Positions 1 to 7,470 of a DNA stretch of 39,453 bases are shown piece by piece. The notes below the pieces were generated by a model, which worked only from the letters and a program-made list of their open reading frames with translations, did no database searches and was not told the DNA's origin. The translations under genes were made by a program, and so were the position numbers. Origin of the DNA: Gemmataceae bacterium. Its GTDB lineage: Bacteria > Planctomycetota > Planctomycetia > Gemmatales > Gemmataceae. Where the stretch lies: the NCBI GenBank assembly GCA_019747655.1, contig JAIEQO010000260.1, positions 1 to 39,453 on the forward strand. Direction: 5' to 3'. The stretch's first letter is position 1. Every line of letters begins with the position of its first letter.

Positions 1-1960
1 CGGACTGGCCGGCGAGCTGGGTCGCCGGGGCGAACCAGGTGATTACGGGCGGCGGCGGGGGCGGCGGGGGGAGGGCGACCGGCCGGGCGTTCAGGCCGGT
101 GTGCTGCGGCGGGCCGGCCGGGACGACGGGGGCGAACGCCTGGTTCAGCCCCCAAGTCGGGACGGCGGTCGGGATGACCAGCGACGGGTAAACGACCTGT
201 CCGGTCGCCAGAATTTGGCGTCCCGGGCCGCCGAAATCGGCCCCCTGGCCCGACACCCGGTCGGGTGTGGCCGCCGCCGTCGCCAGAATGGGCGAGGTCT
301 TGGCCTGGTATTGAAACTGCCCGGCGGTGACGGACAGGGGGCGGTAGCCCGACGCGGCCGACGCCTGGACCGGGACGGGGGACCAGACGGTGCCGCCGTA
401 CACGGGCCGGGCCGGCCGGTCCGGGCGGTAGTCGGTCATCTCCAGCGGCATGGCCGGGACCGCGGCGGCGACCGGCAGCCACGGGGCAGACCTGACGATC
501 GGCTGGACCACCCGCGGCAACGCCGGCAGCTGCGGGAGCTGGCTCCGGACGTGGAAGGTCGCCGGGTCCGGGGCGAACCCGGAGGCGACGACCAGGACCG
601 ACACGGTCGGCCAGTCCCACGTCCCGGTCGCCGTCCCGGTCCGGGTGCCGGTGGCCCCGGCGGCGACGGTCTCGTACCCGGTCCGGGACGACAGGCCGGA
701 CGCGGCGGCGTTCTGCTGGTTGGTCGTCGCCGTCTGCCCGGCGTTGACCGTCACCGTCGCCACCGCCCCGCCGGCGGCCGGGTCGGCCGCCCCGTACCCG
801 GACACCAGGAGCGAGCCGGACCCGGCGGCGGTGAGCGTCGGGCAGACGCCGGAGGAGGAGGACGCGGTCGCCCCGCGGGCGGACGAGTAGACCGCCCCGG
901 AGTAGCCGGTCAGGGCGTAACAGGTGGCGTTCCAGCTCGGGGTGCCGGCGGCCACCGGGACGGTGATCGCCGCCGTCCCGCCGCCCCCGGACGCGGTGGC
1001 CGTGAACACGAACCAGGCTTCCCCGGGGTTCGTGTTCGCCCCGGCCAGGGTCCACCCGCCCGGCATCGACGGGGCGGACTGCTCGTCCACCGCCACCAGC
1101 AGGAGTAGCAGGTCACCCGACTGGGCACCGGCCGGCAGGGAGACGTTGCCCGACCCCGTCCCCTGGGACACGGCCGTCGAGCGGACGGAGACGCCGGCGG
1201 CGGCCGGCGGGGACGCCAGCGGACCGGCCCGCCGCAGCGGCCCGGGGTAGAAGCGGCGGCCCAGGTCGTAGTCGGCGAAGGCTTCCGCGGCCGTCAGGGC
1301 ACGGTTCCAGGCGGCCCAGTCGCCGATCCGGCCGGTGCTGCTCACCCCGCTCGGCCACCACTGGGCACCGCCGGTGCGGGTCGCCCCGATCCCGGGGGCC
1401 GTCGTGCCGATCGCCCCGGACTGCGTCGCCGTGCCGGACTGCTGGACCCCGTTCAGGTACATCGCCAGGACGCCGGCCGGGGAACAAGTCATCAACACCC
1501 GCACCCACTCGCCGGCCGGGAAGGCGTTGTCGGCCGTCACCGTCCCGCTGGCGTAGGCGACGAACTTCCGCAGCTTCATCTTGGACGGGGTGTTCCCGTC
1601 CAGCTCGATCCGCACCCCGTTGCCGGTCCCGCCGTCGTAGGTGTCCCACAGCATCCCGCTGCCGACGGTGCCGGTCGCCATCAACGCCCAGATGCCGATC
1701 GAAAAGGTCGAGAGGCCGGCCACCGGGTCGGCCGCCAGGGTCAGGTACTGGCTGGTGCCGTTGAGCTGGAGGCCGAAGTCGCCCCGCCCGGTCGGCACCC
1801 ACGACGGGGAGGCGACGAGCGTGGCGGGGAACCGGCCGCGGAGGTCGCGGAGGGCCGGGCCGCCGGGGGCGAGCCCGCACCCCCACAGCAGCCGCCCGCG
1901 GTTGAGCGGGTGTGACCAGTCGATCGGCGACGACGAGTTGACCGGACCCCAGAGCGACAT
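1..1960 (-). CDS. LamG-like virion/tail protein, 3' end cut by window edge
   Basis: The frame is open from an ATG at 1960 to base 1 with no stop, giving at least 653 residues; the C-terminus lies outside. The first ~200 residues look like a concanavalin A/LamG jelly roll (a DFGLQLNGTSQYLTL-type strand, then a MYLNGVQQSG-type strand). A Gly/Ala/Thr-rich beta region follows, and a proline-rich end with a run of about ten Pro codons near residue 635. Such modules in tail or appendage proteins usually bind glycans; that role is inferred from the family. It starts 5 bases after the stop of the preceding gene in the same virion operon. The dispersed palindrome lies inside it at 206-220. Confidence 0.75.
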   Translation of the reverse strand, partial: MSLWGPVNSSSPIDWSHPLNRGRLLWGCGLAPGGPALRDLRGRFPATLVASPSWVPTGRGDFGLQLNGTSQYLTLAADPVAGLSTFSIGIWALMATGTVGSGMLWDTYDGGTGNGVRIELDGNTPSKMKLRKFVAYASGTVTADNAFPAGEWVRVLMTCSPAGVLAMYLNGVQQSGTATQSGAIGTTAPGIGATRTGGAQWWPSGVSSTGRIGDWAAWNRALTAAEAFADYDLGRRFYPGPLRRAGPLASPPAAAGVSVRSTAVSQGTGSGNVSLPAGAQSGDLLLLLVAVDEQSAPSMPGGWTLAGANTNPGEAWFVFTATASGGGGTAAITVPVAAGTPSWNATCYALTGYSGAVYSSARGATASSSSGVCPTLTAAGSGSLLVSGYGAADPAAGGAVATVTVNAGQTATTNQQNAAASGLSSRTGYETVAAGATGTRTGTATGTWDWPTVSVLVVASGFAPDPATFHVRSQLPQLPALPRVVQPIVRSAPWLPVAAAVPAMPLEMTDYRPDRPARPVYGGTVWSPVPVQASAASGYRPLSVTAGQFQYQAKTSPILATAAATPDRVSGQGADFGGPGRQILATGQVVYPSLVIPTAVPTWGLNQAFAPVVPAGPPQHTGLNARPVALPPPPPPPPVITWFAPATQLAGQS
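206..220 (-). repeat. dispersed palindrome, CGCCAGAATTTGGCG
   Basis: Copy of the GCCARnnnYTGGC element inside the LamG-like gene, read as Gln-Ile-Leu-Ala. A weaker copy lies at 281-294. Confidence 0.7.
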
Positions 1961-1964
1961 CCGG

Positions 1965-2498
1965 TCACCCCGAGACGGTGGTCGTGTACGGCTCTTCGAC
2001 CGGGATCAGGCGGATTTCGTGGTTGCCGGCCGTCCCGCTGAGGGCCTGCCCGGAAGAGTTGACCAGGACCGGCATCCCGTACCGTAACGACGGGAAGAAC
2101 TCCAGCATTTGCGTCTGAACCCCGGTCCCGGCGGCGTTGCTCAGGTTGAGCAGCCCGATGTAGGTGAGCTGCAACTTGTACTCGGCGGGGGTGGCGAAGC
2201 TGGCATCGGTCCCGGACGCCCCGCCCGGGTTGTCCGTCCCGGCGGTCGCGGACGGGCTCCCGGCCCAGTACAGCTCCAGGACGTTCCCGTTGGTCGCCGC
2301 CACCGCGACGGCCGACTGGAGTTCCACGGCCCACCGCCTGGCCCAGAACCCGCCGGCCGCCGCCGACAGGTCGCCCTTCGCCCCCTGCCGGGCCGCCCCG
2401 TTGGCCAGCGAGGTGAGGGTGATGGCGTAGTCGCCGCCGGAGCTTTTCCACGACAGGGCGGTGCCCGGGGTCTGCTTGGCGTAGGCGGACACGCTCAC
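1965..2498 (-). CDS. small virion protein, unknown function (177 aa)
   Basis: GTG start at 2498, preceded by a GAGG Shine-Dalgarno 7 bases upstream. The protein is rich in Ala, Gly, Thr and Ser with alternating hydrophobic stretches (YKLQLTYIGLLNLSNAAG) and no catalytic motif, which fits a beta-rich virion component. It lies between zinc-binding small proteins and the LamG-like gene. Base 1965 is its last, 5 bases before the next start, so the genes are co-transcribed. I do not recognise a named family; decoration or tail accessory protein is the best inference from position. Confidence 0.7.
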   Translation of the reverse strand: MSVSAYAKQTPGTALSWKSSGGDYAITLTSLANGAARQGAKGDLSAAAGGFWARRWAVELQSAVAVAATNGNVLELYWAGSPSATAGTDNPGGASGTDASFATPAEYKLQLTYIGLLNLSNAAGTGVQTQMLEFFPSLRYGMPVLVNSSGQALSGTAGNHEIRLIPVEEPYTTTVSG

Positions 2499-2516
2499 GG
2501 GTGTTCCTCGGGCGGG

Positions 2517-2831
2517 CTAGTCGAACGCCGGCGGGACGTACAGCTCGACCGGCAGGCCGGACACCGCCGCCAGGATTTTCGGGGCGGCCAGCTCGGGCCG
2601 GCCCGCCTCCAGGTTCTCCAGCCGGGCCTCGTAGGGGACGCAGGCGTCGCACGCCGCCGACCCGCAGGTGAACCCGTCGCACCGCGAACAGTACCCGCGG
2701 AGAATTCCGGACCCCGGGCGGTACACCCAGGTGTACGAGCAGTGGACGCACCGGCGGGTCTCCCCGCCCTTCGGCTTTCCGTCGAGCGGGACGAACTCCC
2801 AGAACCCCGACGGCCGGGACAGCTTGCTCAC
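2517..2831 (-). CDS. zinc-binding phage protein (104 aa)
   Basis: GTG start at 2831 overlaps the TGA of the upstream gene (GTGA), implying translational coupling. Cysteine pairs CVHC (about residues 28-31), CSRC (48-51) and CDAC (about 61-64) suggest one or two treble-clef or ribbon zinc sites. The length and the opening text (SRPSGFWEFVPLDG) resemble small zinc-ribbon proteins encoded among phage structural genes, but I cannot name the family. It could be an assembly factor or a DNA- or RNA-binding protein. Confidence 0.72.
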   Translation of the reverse strand: MSKLSRPSGFWEFVPLDGKPKGGETRRCVHCSYTWVYRPGSGILRGYCSRCDGFTCGSAACDACVPYEARLENLEAGRPELAAPKILAAVSGLPVELYVPPAFD

Positions 2832-3178
2832 TTGGCGGCCTTCCGCTTGCCCCCGTTCGGGTCCATCCCCGGGAACGCGGTCTCGTAGTCGGCGGTCGCA
2901 CAGGCCGGGCACAGCTCGGGGTAGACCCCCATCCAGACCGCCTGCCCCTCGATCGACGCCAGGTGGAAGTGGTTGGCCACCTGGGCCTGGGTGCCGCCGC
3001 CGCCCAGGGCCGGGTGGACCGGGATCGGCACCCCGCACAGGTCGCACGCCCTCGCCTTCCGGTCGCCGTCCACGACGGTCTTGTTGTCGGCCCAGCCCTG
3101 GCAAATCTCGCACGGCCCGTCGGCCGGGTCGATCTTGACCGGGCGGGCCTTCGGGGCGGGGCGGTCGGCGGCGGACAT
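2828..3178 (-). CDS. cysteine-rich putative zinc protein (116 aa)
   Basis: ATG at 3178 with a strong AAGGAG five bases upstream, directly after the palindrome at 3191-3205. Cys pairs CEIC (~23-26), CDLC (~45-48) and CPAC (~91-94) plus a HFH motif suggest metal binding. The C-terminus is Lys-rich. It is coupled to the following gene by a 4-base overlap. A longer open frame extends upstream, but the strong ribosome site decides this start. Function unknown; a gene pair of zinc proteins inside a virion operon is notable. Confidence 0.72.
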   Translation of the reverse strand: MSAADRPAPKARPVKIDPADGPCEICQGWADNKTVVDGDRKARACDLCGVPIPVHPALGGGGTQAQVANHFHLASIEGQAVWMGVYPELCPACATADYETAFPGMDPNGGKRKAAK

Positions 3179-3190
3179 CGGGGCTCCTTC

Positions 3191-3205
3191 TGCCAGGATT
3201 TGGCA
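3191..3205 (-). repeat. dispersed palindrome, TGCCAGGATTTGGCA
   Basis: Intergenic copy 13 bases upstream of the ATG at 3178, next to its Shine-Dalgarno. In transcript sense it reads TGCCAAATCCTGGCA. Confidence 0.85.
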
Positions 3206-3216
3206 CCGGCCGGGAC

Positions 3217-3663
3217 TCACTCCATGAAGTGGGTCGTGCCGTCGCAGATCAGGGAGGCGGTAGCGGCCAGCAGCTTGGTGCCGATCCCGTTGGCCGAGGT
3301 GGCCGACCCGATCAGCTCGCCGCCCGGCTGGGCCACCCACCGGTAGGTGCCCCGCTGGTTCATGCTCACCTGGAGCAGCGGGGTCGAGGCGTAGGTCGGT
3401 TCGGCCGAGTGGGTGATGCCGGCGGCGGTGATGGCGGCCACGTCGCCCGGGTCGAGCAGGGCCGGGACCGGGGACGACCCGGCGGTGCCGGCGGCGGTCG
3501 TCCGGGCGACCTGGAACTGAATGGCTTGGTCGCCGGGGGTGGCCACGCACCCGAGGGTCAGGTCGTACAGGGCCGGGCGGACAGTCGAGCCGCCGACCAG
3601 GTTGATCAGGGTCTTGTTCGCCGTCCCGGTCGCGTTCGAGCCCGACACGTTGTAACGCTTCAT
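3217..3663 (-). CDS. small virion-associated protein (148 aa)
   Basis: ATG at 3663 with GGAG 6 bases upstream. The sequence begins MKRYNVSGSNATGTANKTLI and contains ATPGDQAIQFQVARTT and HSAEPTYASTPLLQVSMNQR stretches. This resembles a recurring small phage protein of about 140 to 150 residues found near structural genes, with predicted beta-sandwich character. I cannot name a characterised member. The preceding fibre gene ends at 3732, leaving a 68-base spacer with no clear promoter. It is probably a head- or tail-decorating protein. Confidence 0.7.
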   Translation of the reverse strand: MKRYNVSGSNATGTANKTLINLVGGSTVRPALYDLTLGCVATPGDQAIQFQVARTTAAGTAGSSPVPALLDPGDVAAITAAGITHSAEPTYASTPLLQVSMNQRGTYRWVAQPGGELIGSATSANGIGTKLLAATASLICDGTTHFME

Positions 3664-3731
3664 CTCGCACTCCGCGGGGCGGCCGGGGAACCGCCGGGTG
3701 ATCCCATGATACCAGGGGCCGGGGCGGACAG

Positions 3732-6353
3732 CTAGTAGGCGATCCCGGCCGGGGGAGACCGGTCCGGCTGCGGAAGGGGGACGTAGGGGAGCGGGGTCGG
3801 CACCCACTCCATCGCCCCGATCGTCGCCCCGTCGTGCCCGGCGTCTTTGAGCGAGGCGTCGTGAACCCGGAAGCCGTTGCGGCAGAAGACCCGGGCCTCG
3901 GCGATCAGCGTCCGGTCCGCCTTCATCCGGGCGATTGCCCCGGCGAACGTGCCGGGGCCGCCGAGGGAGGCGTCCCAGGTGTCGAGCGACCGCGTCGGGG
4001 CCGCGAACTGCGGGTCGCCCGACGACCCGCCGGTGGTGTTCGGGGTGACCGAGCAGTTGATGTGGAACCCGCCGGTGGCCAGGCCGGCCCGGAGGTTGAA
4101 CCCCCGGTTGTAAGACGCCCCGCCGGCGGCCAGGATGTCCTGCGTGCCGACGCTCGGGTCGGCGCTGTTGGACGAGTCGAGGACGTGGTAGCACTGGAGG
4201 CCGCCGCCCCACTCGGACGACGCCCGGAGGGCCGCCGCGATGTTGGACTTGTACGCCCGCAGGGTGCCGGCCGTCTGGTTGGTGCCGCCCTCGTTGATCT
4301 GCGTGGACGACTGCAACCCGACGACCACCGTGTTGTGCAGCACGTCGAGGACACACGTCCCGACCGTGTTGTTGAACATCGTAATTAGACAGGCGACCTG
4401 ATCGACCCGGCTGGCGTTCACCCCGACCACGTTCCCCGACGCGGTGTACACGCAGTTGGCCGCCCCGAACGACTTCCACAAGTCCCCGTCCGCGTCGCAA
4501 CTGGTGCTCAAGAACATGTTGCCGGTCAGCCCGCAGGTGGTGCCGACTAAGGCCGCCCCGTACCCGTGGACGTTGCCCCCGTCGGTCAGGATCTCCAGGG
4601 TGTCGCCGGCGACCGGGGTCGGCGAGAAGTTGGGCGAGACGGTCAGGGTGTTGGTGGTGTTGCTCAGGATTCGACGCCGCTGGATTTCGACCCCGGCCGC
4701 GGTCTTGTGGACGACCGTCTTGCACCCGTCGGCGGTGGCGGACGACTGGTAGGCGTTGGAGGTCCAGGGCGTCCCGGACACGGTCAGCGTGGTCGCGGTG
4801 CCCGACACCACGGTGCCCGTGGTGAGCGTGGTCTTGACCGGGTCGTACAGGAACAGCCCGTTCGAGATGGTGCCGTTGGTGCCCTGGTCGTTGGCGTCCG
4901 TCTTGCGGTGGAAGTTGCCCGAGAACTCGGCCCACTGGGTACTGTCGCCCGGAGCCGACCACCCGTCCTCGAAGAAGTTGTCCTTCCAACTCGTCCCGAA
5001 CCCCCGGCCCGTCGGCTTCTTGACGAACACGCACCGCTGGACCAGCCGCGAGCCGGACGGGGTGGTCGAGTTGCCGTTGGGGTGGAGCGGGGTCGGGACC
5101 GCCGCCCCGGCGATCTGTCGGCAGTTGGTTTGATTAAACTCGCAGTCTACGACCGTGTAGCCCCCGCCGGCCGCCGGGGCGTTGGCGACGAACACCGACC
5201 CGCAGTTGGCGTCGAACGTACACCCAGTCAGGAGGTGGACGTTCGACTCGGCCCCGCTGTACGGGGCAACCCGGATCGCGTCGTTGGTCGCGTCCCCGAC
5301 CCGGACGAAATCGACGTAACTCAGGTCGAGGTTCGCCGTCCCGATGTACTCGCCGACGGACCCCGGGCCGACGTTCGTCCTGAAATACCCGTTGCCGCCG
5401 CCGCTGTTGCTGCGGACCGTGGCCCGGGTGCCGCTCGACGTGCCCGTCGTGCGGAACTTGTACGTGGTGGTGAACGCCCGGCCCGTGTAGTCGGCGTACC
5501 TGGTGTTGCTCGGGCTGACGGCGGCGGAGGCGTCCCACTCCCAGACGGCGGTCCCGGATAGCGTGAGGTGGGAGTCCCGGATCACGTCGCCCCGCACCTT
5601 GAGGGTGACGCCGGACGCGACGACCGTGTCCCCGGTCGTCGAGGCGTCGATCGCCCACGCGGCCGGGGCGGACGCGGCGAAGGCCTCGGTGGTGGTCCCG
5701 TCGGTCCACGAGGCCGACGTGCAGTCGTAGGTGGTCCCGGTGATCCCCGTCGCGTACAGCTTGCCGGTCCCGCTCGCCCCGCTGGTCAGGTACAGGTTGC
5801 GGGAGGCGACCCCGGCCGGAAGGGCCGGGAGGGTGACCCGCAAGACGTTGCTGCCCGAGTTGGTGAACCCGGTCAGTCGGACGCCTTCGGGGCTGGGGGC
5901 CGACTCGCCGCCGCCGGAATCGACCTGGGTGTAGAAGGCGTAGTAACTTCCGGCGGGGAGGAAACCGGTCGCGGACGCGCTGGCCAGGGTCGGCAAGATC
6001 AGTTGGCGGTTCGGTCGGGAGTCCCCGACGGTGGCCGACACGTCGAACGTCAGGGTGTGGCCGGCGGCCCGGACGATCCGGTCGCCGTTCGACGGGGCGA
6101 CCCCGCCGACCCAGGTGGACCCGGACGAGTAGTTGCCGGAGGTGGTCGTGGTGAACAGGGCACTGACGATGTCGCCGTAGGCGGCCCGCCGCAGCCGCCG
6201 GAGCCGGCGGAGGATCGCCGGCTGGCGGTGGCGGGGGACGCCGCGGGTGGGGCGGGGCCGGACCGGGGTTGCGGCGACCGGACGGCCGCGGGGCCGCCAC
6301 GGACGGGCGTTCCCGGCGGCAGCGAACTCGGTCCAGGTCGGGGTGGTGGCCAC
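3732..6353 (-). CDS. large beta-helix, G8-like phage fibre/appendage protein (873 aa)
   Basis: Start taken as GTG at 6353; an in-frame TTG at 6377 lies inside the palindrome. After a basic, Arg-rich stretch (~25-55) comes a G8-like segment (~65-110: GSTWVGGVAPSNGD, then GHTLTFDVSATVGD), a fibronectin-like segment (DSGGGESAPSPEG) and several hundred residues of short hydrophobic/Asn/Gly repeats (LTGCTFDANCGSVF, VVDCEFNQTNC, VQRCVFVKK) typical of right-handed parallel beta-helices. Such proteins are tail spikes or appendages that bind or cleave surface glycans. No catalytic residues could be assigned. It is the largest virion protein in the window. Confidence 0.78.
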   Translation of the reverse strand: MATTPTWTEFAAAGNARPWRPRGRPVAATPVRPRPTRGVPRHRQPAILRRLRRLRRAAYGDIVSALFTTTTSGNYSSGSTWVGGVAPSNGDRIVRAAGHTLTFDVSATVGDSRPNRQLILPTLASASATGFLPAGSYYAFYTQVDSGGGESAPSPEGVRLTGFTNSGSNVLRVTLPALPAGVASRNLYLTSGASGTGKLYATGITGTTYDCTSASWTDGTTTEAFAASAPAAWAIDASTTGDTVVASGVTLKVRGDVIRDSHLTLSGTAVWEWDASAAVSPSNTRYADYTGRAFTTTYKFRTTGTSSGTRATVRSNSGGGNGYFRTNVGPGSVGEYIGTANLDLSYVDFVRVGDATNDAIRVAPYSGAESNVHLLTGCTFDANCGSVFVANAPAAGGGYTVVDCEFNQTNCRQIAGAAVPTPLHPNGNSTTPSGSRLVQRCVFVKKPTGRGFGTSWKDNFFEDGWSAPGDSTQWAEFSGNFHRKTDANDQGTNGTISNGLFLYDPVKTTLTTGTVVSGTATTLTVSGTPWTSNAYQSSATADGCKTVVHKTAAGVEIQRRRILSNTTNTLTVSPNFSPTPVAGDTLEILTDGGNVHGYGAALVGTTCGLTGNMFLSTSCDADGDLWKSFGAANCVYTASGNVVGVNASRVDQVACLITMFNNTVGTCVLDVLHNTVVVGLQSSTQINEGGTNQTAGTLRAYKSNIAAALRASSEWGGGLQCYHVLDSSNSADPSVGTQDILAAGGASYNRGFNLRAGLATGGFHINCSVTPNTTGGSSGDPQFAAPTRSLDTWDASLGGPGTFAGAIARMKADRTLIAEARVFCRNGFRVHDASLKDAGHDGATIGAMEWVPTPLPYVPLPQPDRSPPAGIAY

Positions 6354-6371
6354 GGCAGATCGTCCCGGGTC

Positions 6372-6386
6372 TGCCAAGATTTGGCG
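6372..6386 (-). repeat. dispersed palindrome, TGCCAAGATTTGGCG
   Basis: Sits between the stop at 6389 and the fibre gene start at 6353; transcript sense CGCCAAATCTTGGCA. Confidence 0.88.
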
Positions 6387-6388
6387 GG

Positions 6389-7129
6389 TCAGGAGTACGT
6401 GAAGTGGGTCTCCCCCACCTCGGGCATGTACGACAGCTTACCCGGACCCCAGCGGAGCGTACAGGCGTACCGGACGGCGGCGACGAGCCCGGTCCAGTCG
6501 GCGGCGACCCGGGGCAGGACGCGGACGTGGACCTCGTGGGCGGTGCCGCCGGGGCGGTGGACGGTGTACCGGGCGTCCACCAACGGGTCGTCGGCCGGGC
6601 CGCCGGGGTGGAAGTGGAAGGCGTGGTCGAGCCCGGCGTGCGGCTGGAGCTTGCCAGGCCCGAACTTGCGGACGCAGGCGGCGTAGGCCGAGGCGAAGAC
6701 GACGGACGCCGGGTCGGCCCCGGCCAGGTGCTTGGTGCGGACCCGGAGGGTTTCGGTCGGGCGGCCGTCGGCCGCCACCCGGATGTCGTCGGCCAGATCG
6801 GCCAGGGCGGGCTCCGGCCACGCCTCCCGGAACTCGTACGCCCCGGGGCGGCCCTGGACCGGCCGGGCGGACCCGCGGCGGAACCCGAACCTGACCCGGC
6901 AGGCGGCGGACAGCAGGTCGTCGAACCAGAACCCGGCCGGGTGGGGCGGCCGGACGCCGGAGTCGGGGACGTGGACCTTGTGGGGGGTGCCGCGGAAGAC
7001 GACTTCGATGGTGCGGCCCCCGGCGTGCTGCCCCAGCCACGCCCCCACCCCCGAACTGGCCAGCCGCTCCGCCGCCCGGCCGACCGCGTCGTCCGCCTCC
7101 TCCACCTCCCGCCCGTTCAGCCGTTGCAT
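6389..7129 (-). CDS. repeat protein with three imperfect ~70-residue repeats (246 aa)
   Basis: ATG at 7129 with GAGG just upstream. Three imperfect repeats are visible, each with a beta-rich opening and a helix ending in an FGPGK-type turn: RVRFGFRRG (~78-86), CVRKFGPGK (~152-160) and CTLRWGPGK (~223-231), followed by an aromatic/His ending (AFHFHPG, THFTYS). Each repeat also contains Val-X-Val-X-Val strands (VVFRGTPHKVHV, EVHVRVLP). I do not recognise the family. It lies directly after terL and before the fibre, so a virion or head-tail role is plausible. It probably arose by internal triplication. Confidence 0.7.
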   Translation of the reverse strand: MQRLNGREVEEADDAVGRAAERLASSGVGAWLGQHAGGRTIEVVFRGTPHKVHVPDSGVRPPHPAGFWFDDLLSAACRVRFGFRRGSARPVQGRPGAYEFREAWPEPALADLADDIRVAADGRPTETLRVRTKHLAGADPASVVFASAYAACVRKFGPGKLQPHAGLDHAFHFHPGGPADDPLVDARYTVHRPGGTAHEVHVRVLPRVAADWTGLVAAVRYACTLRWGPGKLSYMPEVGETHFTYS

Positions 7130-7163
7130 GCCTCGTCCTCCAGGCGGGTGACCTCGGCGGCCG

Positions 7164-7457
7164 TCAGACGGCCCTCGAACCGGCCGGCAGCGGGGCCAGG
7201 GTCAGGAGGTAGTCCTTGCCCGACTCGAACCCGACCGCCTCCCCGTCGTACCCGCCCAGCGTGAGGACCGACCCGGCCATCGGGTCGATCACCGGCGGGG
7301 AGACGCCCGCAGCCGCCACGAACCCCCCGCCGTTCGCCGACAGGTTCGCCTTGTCCCACCGGTCCATCACGAACTCGGCCTCGTAATGGGACCGGCCCGG
7401 GTCGTGGCCCCCGTTCCGCTTGGTCACCCGCGTACACCGGACGGTCATCCGCAACAT
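7164..7457 (-). CDS. small protein after terminase, unknown (97 aa)
   Basis: ATG at 7457 with GAGGTG 4 bases upstream, 13 bases after the terL stop. The sequence is polar at the N-terminus (TKRNGGHDPGRSHYEAEFVM) and beta-like at the C-terminus (SVLTLGGYDGEAVGF, KDYLLTLAPLP). No motif is recognised. A 34-base spacer leads to the repeat protein gene. Co-transcription with terL suggests a packaging or virion role, by position only. Confidence 0.65.
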   Translation of the reverse strand: MLRMTVRCTRVTKRNGGHDPGRSHYEAEFVMDRWDKANLSANGGGFVAAAGVSPPVIDPMAGSVLTLGGYDGEAVGFESGKDYLLTLAPLPAGSRAV

Positions 7458-7470
7458 GTCACACCTCGGG

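Noticed and set aside
281-294. Another palindrome copy, CGCCAGAATGGGCG
   Set aside because: The right half is degenerate; mentioned with its neighbour at 206-220 but not counted.
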